A program made the position numbers and the translations under genes. A DNA stretch of 64,000 nucleotides from Candidatus Chlamydia corallus (GTDB taxonomy: Bacteria; Chlamydiota; Chlamydiia; Chlamydiales; Chlamydiaceae), in contig NZ_NWQK01000001.1 of assembly GCF_002817655.1 (NCBI RefSeq), positions 248,001-312,000 on the forward strand, written 5' to 3'. Shown piece after piece: positions 58,556-64,000 of the stretch. A model generated the notes under the pieces. That model had not been told where the DNA came from. It made no database searches and saw only the letters and a list, made by a program, of their open reading frames with translations. Every line of letters begins with the position of its first letter. The first letter of the stretch is position 1.

Positions 58556-58673
58556 TTTATACGCCTACATAGAAATCATGGGAAAGAATAGGGTTTCTGG
58601 GGTTTTTTCAGAAAAGATCTTTACTGTCTCACTCTATCAAAACGTCTAAGAAATTTTAATAATCAGGTAAGCT

Positions 58674-59735
58674 ATGCCTATTTTATGGAAAATTCTCATT
58701 TTCCGTTACTTAAAAACAACAGTTTTTTGCACCTTAAGCTTAATCTGTATTTCTATAATTAGCTCTTTGCAAGAAATTGTTGCTTATATTGCTAAAGACG
58801 TTCCCTACGATACAGTCTTACGTTTAATCGCCTACCAAATCCCCTACCTTCTTCCCTTTATTCTCCCTGCTTCCTGTTTTGTCTCTGCATTCTCTCTTTT
58901 CCGTAAGTTATCAGACAACAATCAAATGACCTTTTTAAGAGCATCTGGCGCCTCGCAAAGCATCATCATGTTTCCTGTATTAATGATTTCAGGAGCCATT
59001 TGCTGTCTGAACTTTTATACGTGCTCGGAGCTTGCCTCAATTTGCCGTTATCAAACGTGCAAGGAAATTGCAAACATGGCAATGACATCACCAGCCCTGC
59101 TCTTACAGACTCTACAGAAAAAAGAAAACAACCGTATTTTCATTGCTGTAGATCATTGCGCTAAAAGCAAGTTCGACAATGTCATCGTAGCTCTAAAAAG
59201 AAATAATGAAATCTCCGATGTTGGAATTATAAAAAGTATAATCCCTGATACCACTAAGAACACGGTAAAAGCTAAAAATGTGGTCTTTATCTCAAAGCTT
59301 CCAGAATCTTCCTCTCCCTCTTCTCAAAAATTCTATATTGAAACCCTAGACGAAATGCTGATTCCTAAAATTACTTCAACATTGTTTGCTGGAAAATCCT
59401 ATTTAAAAACACGCACAGACTATCTCCCTTGGAAGCAGCTGGTTAAACAGTCTCTAAAACACTCTCATCTTCCCGAAACTCTAAGGAGAGTCGCTATTGG
59501 TTTTCTCTGTATAACCTTAACTTATGCTGGGATGGTGCTTGGAATTCATAAACCTAGGTTTCGAAAATCTATAGCTTTATACTGCATTTTCCCTATTCTA
59601 GACCTTATCCTGCTCATTGTTGGGAAAAATACACAAAATCTACCCTTAGCCTTCATGCTATTTGTCTTCCCTCAAGTGATCTCCTGGGTTGTCTTTGCTG
59701 CTCGCGCGTATAGGGAAAGTCGGGGGTATGCTTAG
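58674..59735 (+). CDS. LptF/LptG-family LPS export permease (first copy)
   Basis: The protein of 353 residues has membrane segments at both ends (about 15-40, 55-75, 97-120 and 275-345) and a periplasmic domain between, the LptF/LptG (YjgP/YjgQ) layout. These proteins form the inner-membrane part of the LPS transport machine. It begins with a GGTAAG ribosome-binding element. The next gene, three bases downstream, is the second member. Which is LptF and which LptG cannot be told by eye. Confidence 0.85.
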   Translation: MPILWKILIFRYLKTTVFCTLSLICISIISSLQEIVAYIAKDVPYDTVLRLIAYQIPYLLPFILPASCFVSAFSLFRKLSDNNQMTFLRASGASQSIIMFPVLMISGAICCLNFYTCSELASICRYQTCKEIANMAMTSPALLLQTLQKKENNRIFIAVDHCAKSKFDNVIVALKRNNEISDVGIIKSIIPDTTKNTVKAKNVVFISKLPESSSPSSQKFYIETLDEMLIPKITSTLFAGKSYLKTRTDYLPWKQLVKQSLKHSHLPETLRRVAIGFLCITLTYAGMVLGIHKPRFRKSIALYCIFPILDLILLIVGKNTQNLPLAFMLFVFPQVISWVVFAARAYRESRGYA

Positions 59736-59738
59736 CTC

Positions 59739-60839
59739 ATGTTGATTTGGAAACGCCACTTACTCGCCAGATTCTGGTTTGCTCTCATCTCTCTTTTGAT
59801 ACTTTCTCTAATATTCTATGCTTCTATTCATCATTCTTTACATACCCTTAAAGGAGCCTCTACAACCGCTTCTGGAATTTCTATAAAGCTCTCTATACTA
59901 TACTATCTCGCACAGATTTCCTTAAAAGCAGAGTTCCTCATGCCTCAGCTTGTTGCAGTAGCAACAACAAACACACTCTTTTCTATGCAAAATAAGAGAG
60001 AAATTATCCTTCTACAAGCCTCTGGTCTTTCCTTAAAATCTCTAATGCGTCCTCTCCTCCTCTCTGGATCTTTTATCATGATGATGCTCTATGCTAATTT
60101 CCAATGGTTGCATCCTATATGCGAGAAAATTTCTATTACTAAAGAACATATGGATAGGGGAACGACAGCCAAGGAACAGGAAAAAATTCCTGCTCTCTAT
60201 CTCAAAGATCAAACAGTGCTTTTATATTCCTCTATTGAACCTAAGACTCTTACCTTAAATAATGTCTTTTGGATCAAAGATCCTAAAACAATTTACACCA
60301 TGGAAAAGTTAGCTTTCACAACTCCCTCTCTTCCGATTGGCTTAAATGTAACACAATTCTTTGCTAGTGATTTAGAAAATATTGAGCTTAAAGAATTTTT
60401 CGATATGAAAGAGTTTCCTGAAATCGAGTTCAATTTCTATGAGAATCCTTTTTCCAAGCTATTTTCTGCGGGAAACAAAAACCGTCTTTCAGAATTTCTC
60501 AAAACTATACCCTGGAATGCTACAGGTTTAGGACTCTCGACACAAGTGCCACAAAGGATCCTATCTCTTCTAGCGCAGTTCTATTACGTATTGATTTCAC
60601 CACTTGCTTGTATGGCCTCTATCGTCCTATCTGCCTACCTCTGCTTGAGATTTAGTAGAACACCGACAGTCACTCTGGCCTATTTAATTCCTTTAGGGAC
60701 CATTAACATTTTCTTTGTTTTTCTAAAAGCGGGAATGGTCTTAGCAAGCAGCAGCGTTCTTCCCACACTTCCTGTTATGGCGTTTCCTATCGTAGTGCTC
60801 TTTGTGCTTACGAATTATGCTTATGCGAAACTTCAGTGA
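59739..60839 (+). CDS. LptF/LptG-family LPS export permease (second copy)
   Basis: The 366 residues have the same two-ended membrane layout as the gene before it, with a periplasmic beta-rich middle part. It should pair with it to form the inner-membrane LptFG complex. The N terminus has FALISLLILSLIFYAS as its first membrane helix. The C-terminal end overlaps the convergent gene by 32 bases. It follows the first copy after three bases, so both are on one transcript. Confidence 0.85.
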   Translation: MLIWKRHLLARFWFALISLLILSLIFYASIHHSLHTLKGASTTASGISIKLSILYYLAQISLKAEFLMPQLVAVATTNTLFSMQNKREIILLQASGLSLKSLMRPLLLSGSFIMMMLYANFQWLHPICEKISITKEHMDRGTTAKEQEKIPALYLKDQTVLLYSSIEPKTLTLNNVFWIKDPKTIYTMEKLAFTTPSLPIGLNVTQFFASDLENIELKEFFDMKEFPEIEFNFYENPFSKLFSAGNKNRLSEFLKTIPWNATGLGLSTQVPQRILSLLAQFYYVLISPLACMASIVLSAYLCLRFSRTPTVTLAYLIPLGTINIFFVFLKAGMVLASSSVLPTLPVMAFPIVVLFVLTNYAYAKLQ

Positions 60840-62856
60840 GCTCATGCATGTATCCAGTGAACTCCCAACTTTCAATGTCTCCCTTGAAGAAAGATTTCAT
60901 GCTAGAAAATCCCTGGCGATTTTTCTTCAAACAGTTCACAAATTTACTTAAGAGTTCGATATGTGATACGAAGACCAAACGATCTCTGGCTACAAATGTA
61001 GGAGATAAGACGGCAGTGAGTAATAATTTTAAGCTATGTTCGTCCCAAAACGCTTCTCTAGAAAAGAACGCAAATCCTGCAATAAAGACAGAAGCGTAGT
61101 CCAATCCATCTTTAGATAGGACTACAATAGAGTTAGGGTTGATAGTTTCTATTAATTTAAAGACAAGTAGGTAAGAGAGGAGATGCAGAAGCAAGAGTTT
61201 ATCATTTCTAAATAGAATTTTTTTCTTAGGAAAGAAAATATCTTTCAATGCCGTAAGATTTTCTTTTAGGAAAGTATGTACGGGCTCTTTTAACTCTTTC
61301 GTTAGGAAAAATGATGAGGTGGGGAGGGGTTTACGGAACTCTTCTTGCAAAAGAAAAAAGAAATCAGAAAAGGTTTCAATATCTCCATGGATACTTTCCA
61401 AATTATCGAGGAGTTCTTCGGGTTCAGGGAAAGAGAAAGTATCGACAGAAGAGGCGTACTCTTCTTGTTCTAAAGCTTCTTCAATGACACGGCTTCGAGC
61501 ACGCTCTTTTCTTGATATACGATTCTGAATATTTAGGACTAAAGTGACATCACTGCGATGTACCTTAGCACTGAGAAATCCAAGGAATTCCTCATTACAA
61601 TTAGCATAAGAAATAGAACTCTGGATGACGGGACTTGGAGATCGTATTACATCTATAGATTTCTCATGCAACTTCAACCTTCCTTCCAGACTAGGGAGGA
61701 TTCCCAAAATCATAGGATCATAAACTTTAGATTCGTGTTCTAGAACTCTATCCATAGCTTTAAAAATAGGTCCATTAGGATATTTAGAAATAAGACGATG
61801 CAGCTCGTCATAAGCGTCTGTAAGGTATTGTCCTGATGAAAGAGGCTTCTTCCCATCCGCGTTTGTTAATTTCGTTTGAATATTGAAGTAGAGATAACGA
61901 GAGGCCTCTTCAAATACTAATTTGCTTTCAAAGATACCTATACTTAAGGCTAAAGCAAGAAGTTTGGCCTGTTTTTTTTCCTGAGAATCAATAGCAATGT
62001 CATTATTTAAGTCTTTCCATGCTTCTCTTAAAAAGAGAAGAAAGTCATTAAAATACAATATATTATGCTTCTTAGGGCTTTTGGCGACCATGGTAGCTTC
62101 GTATCTTGAAAAGAACAATGCCATTACTGCATTGTGGACTTTAACTACAGCTGCAATATCTAAATGACTTAAAGCACTCTGATAAAATAATCTCAAAGGC
62201 ACGTCATTTATGAGAACAAGCAAAGAGGCAATGTTTTTCACCTCTTCACTATTCCAGAGAAGTGTTTTTGTTAGAGGATCGCCTTCATTTACAGTCTCGT
62301 ATAGCTTATTTTGCTTGTAGATAATCTGAACAAGAGCATCATTGTAAAAGCGTTTATCTTGCTCATCTAGCATGTAGAAAAGCTCATAGGAACGATCTCG
62401 CTTGACTTCAACAAGGTTATTTAAAAAGCACTCAGGCTCTTTATGTTCTTGGGTCTCTTCAGCTGTCGAGAGATGATAGGTCTGAGGTTGTTTAAAATTC
62501 TTTTTAACCTCATCATAGGCCCTATTAACTTCAGAATATTCCTCTAATAAAGATTTGTAGATGTCTTCTTGGTTTTCTAAAAAAGAAAAGACGTTTTGCA
62601 CACCTGCAATTAAAAAATCCGATTCCTTAAGAACTTTGTCTGCATGATTTTTTGAAACACAACTTACTTCAAGTAGATAGTTTTCAACATTTTTCAAAGC
62701 TTCTTTCATTGCCATTACAGAAGAGCATGTCTGCTTTCTCTGATCTAAACGCGCAGGACTATCCAGGTAGGAACTATCGGAGGTAGCTCGGGAAATCTCC
62801 TTGAGTTTTTCCAAATTTGCTAAAGCCTGTTCAAAGTTACGTCGAGACCCTTTCAT
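60808..62856 (-). CDS. Large cytosolic protein of unknown function (CT837-like)
   Basis: The 682 residues contain no membrane segment, signal peptide or recognised catalytic motif. The sequence is mostly helical, with coiled-coil-like stretches in the first 170 residues and acidic blocks (about 455-500). A strong GAGGAGGT ribosome-binding site lies just before the ATG, so good expression is expected. Position matches CT837. It lies downstream of tRNA-Ser on the same strand, separated by a 284-base AT-rich gap. Confidence 0.75.
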   Translation of the reverse strand: MKGSRRNFEQALANLEKLKEISRATSDSSYLDSPARLDQRKQTCSSVMAMKEALKNVENYLLEVSCVSKNHADKVLKESDFLIAGVQNVFSFLENQEDIYKSLLEEYSEVNRAYDEVKKNFKQPQTYHLSTAEETQEHKEPECFLNNLVEVKRDRSYELFYMLDEQDKRFYNDALVQIIYKQNKLYETVNEGDPLTKTLLWNSEEVKNIASLLVLINDVPLRLFYQSALSHLDIAAVVKVHNAVMALFFSRYEATMVAKSPKKHNILYFNDFLLFLREAWKDLNNDIAIDSQEKKQAKLLALALSIGIFESKLVFEEASRYLYFNIQTKLTNADGKKPLSSGQYLTDAYDELHRLISKYPNGPIFKAMDRVLEHESKVYDPMILGILPSLEGRLKLHEKSIDVIRSPSPVIQSSISYANCNEEFLGFLSAKVHRSDVTLVLNIQNRISRKERARSRVIEEALEQEEYASSVDTFSFPEPEELLDNLESIHGDIETFSDFFFLLQEEFRKPLPTSSFFLTKELKEPVHTFLKENLTALKDIFFPKKKILFRNDKLLLLHLLSYLLVFKLIETINPNSIVVLSKDGLDYASVFIAGFAFFSREAFWDEHSLKLLLTAVLSPTFVARDRLVFVSHIELLSKFVNCLKKNRQGFSSMKSFFKGDIESWEFTGYMHELTEVSHKHNS

Positions 62857-63140
62857 TCTACCTCCTCGATGGAACCAAAAAAGTTAGATTATTTTTTATG
62901 AGATCGTTTTTCTAATTTATTATAAAAATAAATTAACTATCAATTTATTTAAGAATAAAAAGAAAACAAAGAAACACAAATAATTAATAAATAGAAAATT
63001 AAAAATTAATAAAACTATAAATCATTGAGAAGAAAGAGATTAAAAGGAAATAAAAAAGAGAAATGGTTGAATATGAGTGACTCGCAGCTCCTAACCGCAA
63101 AGCCCTTTCTCCACCGTAAGGAACTTGTACCAAAAGGAAA
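62857..63140. other. AT-rich intergenic region between CT837-like gene and tRNA-Ser
   Basis: These 284 bases are extremely AT-rich, especially 62880-63060, with A- and T-runs on both strands. They hold the GAGGAGGT ribosome-binding site of the CT837-like gene at the left end and no convincing gene. Promoter elements are likely, but the base composition makes any hexamer match unreliable. Confidence 0.5.
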
Positions 63141-63225
63141 CGGAAGAAGAGGGATTCGAACCCCCGGACCCTTTCAGGTCTCCTGTTTTCAAGACAGGTG
63201 CATTAAACCGCTCTGCCATTCTTCC
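63141..63225 (-). tRNA. tRNA-Ser (anticodon UGA)
   Basis: The minus strand folds as a class II tRNA. The acceptor stem is GGAAGAA/TTCTTCC with discriminator G, the anticodon stem-loop CCTGT-CTTGAAA-ACAGG gives anticodon TGA, and a long variable arm precedes the T arm GGGTTCGAATCCC. Discriminator and variable arm fit serine. No CCA is encoded. Its first base directly follows the pheS stop codon. Confidence 0.95.
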
Positions 63226-64000
63226 TTAAGCAAATTGTTGTAAAAACCTCAAATCGTTTTCACTAAAAAGACGGATATCCGAGACGCCATGCTTTAACAT
63301 AGCTAATCTTTCAATTCCCATGCCAACAGCATACCCAGAATAGATTTCAGGATCAATATCTCCGTTGCGCAGTACTTGGGGATGAATCATTCCCGCTCCT
63401 GCAACTTCTAGCCACCCTGTATATTTACAAAGAGTACATCCCTTGCCACAACATTCACAAGAGACATCGACCTCTATACCTGGTTCAACAAAAGGAAAGT
63501 AACTATGTCTAAAACGCAGCTCTGCTTTCCTTTCGAAAAAGGAATGGTAAAATGTACTTAAGATTGCAGTCAAGTCTGAAAATGTTACATTGTGATCTAT
63601 ATAAAATGCTTCCACCTGATGGAAGAGTACATGAGAACGGGCAGAAATATCTTCGTTACGAAAACATAGACCAGGTGCAACAACTTTAATTGGTGGTTGT
63701 TGCTTTTTTAGTTCACGAACCTGAACATTTGATGTATGTGTTCGCAACACTGTTGTAGCATCTAGATAGAAAGTATCATGCATCTGCCTAGCAGGATGAT
63801 CTTCAGTAAAATTCAGCAAAGTAAAATTATTGGCTTCGCTTTCAATATTGGGGGCTTCTCGAACACAAAATCCTAGGTGAACAAAAATATCAACAACGTT
63901 ATCAAGAATGCTTTTTAAAATATGTCTACGACCACCGTGTTGAAAATTTCCTGAAAGGGAGATATCTATTTTTTCTTTAGAAAAGGCTTCGGCTTGTTCT
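63226..64000 (-). CDS. pheS: Phenylalanyl-tRNA synthetase alpha subunit, 5' end outside window
   Basis: PheS is the catalytic subunit of phenylalanyl-tRNA synthetase. The frame is open from the stop at 63226 to the window edge at 64000, about 257 codons, so the N-terminal part is missing. The visible part has the class II core: GGRRHIL, the LLNFTEDHPARQMHDTFY region, a Cys-rich loop (CECCGKGCTLCKYTGW) and the C-terminal GMGIERLAML motif. The tRNA-Ser gene begins on the base after the stop codon, so RNase P processing of the shared transcript is expected. Confidence 0.93.
   Translation of the reverse strand, partial: EQAEAFSKEKIDISLSGNFQHGGRRHILKSILDNVVDIFVHLGFCVREAPNIESEANNFTLLNFTEDHPARQMHDTFYLDATTVLRTHTSNVQVRELKKQQPPIKVVAPGLCFRNEDISARSHVLFHQVEAFYIDHNVTFSDLTAILSTFYHSFFERKAELRFRHSYFPFVEPGIEVDVSCECCGKGCTLCKYTGWLEVAGAGMIHPQVLRNGDIDPEIYSGYAVGMGIERLAMLKHGVSDIRLFSENDLRFLQQFA

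Noticed and set aside
63025..63243. Plus-strand open frame of 72 codons
   Set aside because: It runs across the tRNA-Ser gene and the AT-rich gap, has no good ribosome-binding site and no family resemblance.
1..64000. CRISPR arrays, insertion sequences, prophage genes, rRNA
   Set aside because: No regularly spaced repeats, transposase, phage proteins or rRNA-like sequence were seen; xerD is the housekeeping recombinase.

Overview
The gene content points to a Chlamydiaceae genome, almost certainly Chlamydia (Chlamydophila) pneumoniae. The markers are the CPAF protease, the LtuA late protein, a Scc3/CopB2/CopD2-type type III translocator operon, an Inc-type inclusion-membrane protein, the DHQ-shikimate dehydrogenase fusion and the AaxABC arginine-agmatine system. 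A bioBFDA operon and an aromatic amino acid hydroxylase together fit C. pneumoniae rather than C. trachomatis. The species call rests on recalled gene order and protein families; no search was run.

Layout. 1-4.8 kb (minus strand): a small membrane protein, then asd-lysC-dapA and dapB for meso-diaminopimelate. 4.9-11.3 kb (plus): an aromatic amino acid hydroxylase translationally coupled to a YhhQ-type transporter, then bioB-bioF-bioD-bioA ending in a ferritin-like diiron protein. This block sits between dapB and aroA. 11.3-16.8 kb: the shikimate operon aroA-aroL-aroC-aroB-aroDE with overlapping genes throughout. 16.8-21.3 kb: an HAD-like exported protein and aaxA-aaxB-aaxC, closed by a strong terminator. 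21.4-28.1 kb: an FAD oxidoreductase, a polytopic membrane protein, mdh, a large Inc protein, ltuA (47 codons) and pgi. 28.2-34.8 kb: xerD, a small secreted protein, tRNA-Leu and a four-gene type III operon. 34.8-41.7 kb: a SAM methyltransferase, ispH, CPAF with its own terminator, an NhaD-type antiporter and a SulP transporter. 41.7-48.8 kb: fumC, a fused ABC permease/substrate-binding protein, two tandem MarC-family proteins, map and two coiled-coil or small proteins. 48.9-51.3 kb: three tandem Gln/Asn-rich secreted-type proteins and a rhomboid-like membrane protein. 51.3-64 kb: a small protein, tadA, rpsO, pnp, ftsH, tilS, two LptF/LptG proteins, a large cytosolic protein, tRNA-Ser and the 3' part of pheS.

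Function. The window combines partial biosynthesis (DAP, chorismate, biotin) with scavenging and exchange (arginine/agmatine, queuosine precursor, a thiamin-pyrimidine-type substrate, anions) and host interaction (translocators, Inc protein, CPAF, CT847-849-like proteins). The least explained items are the diiron protein at the end of the bio operon, which lacks a visible pimelate-making gene; the inverted repeats in front of bioB and of the hydroxylase; the ABC permease-binding-protein fusion without an adjacent ATPase; and several small chlamydial orphans.

No insertion sequences, CRISPR arrays, rRNA genes or phage genes were seen.
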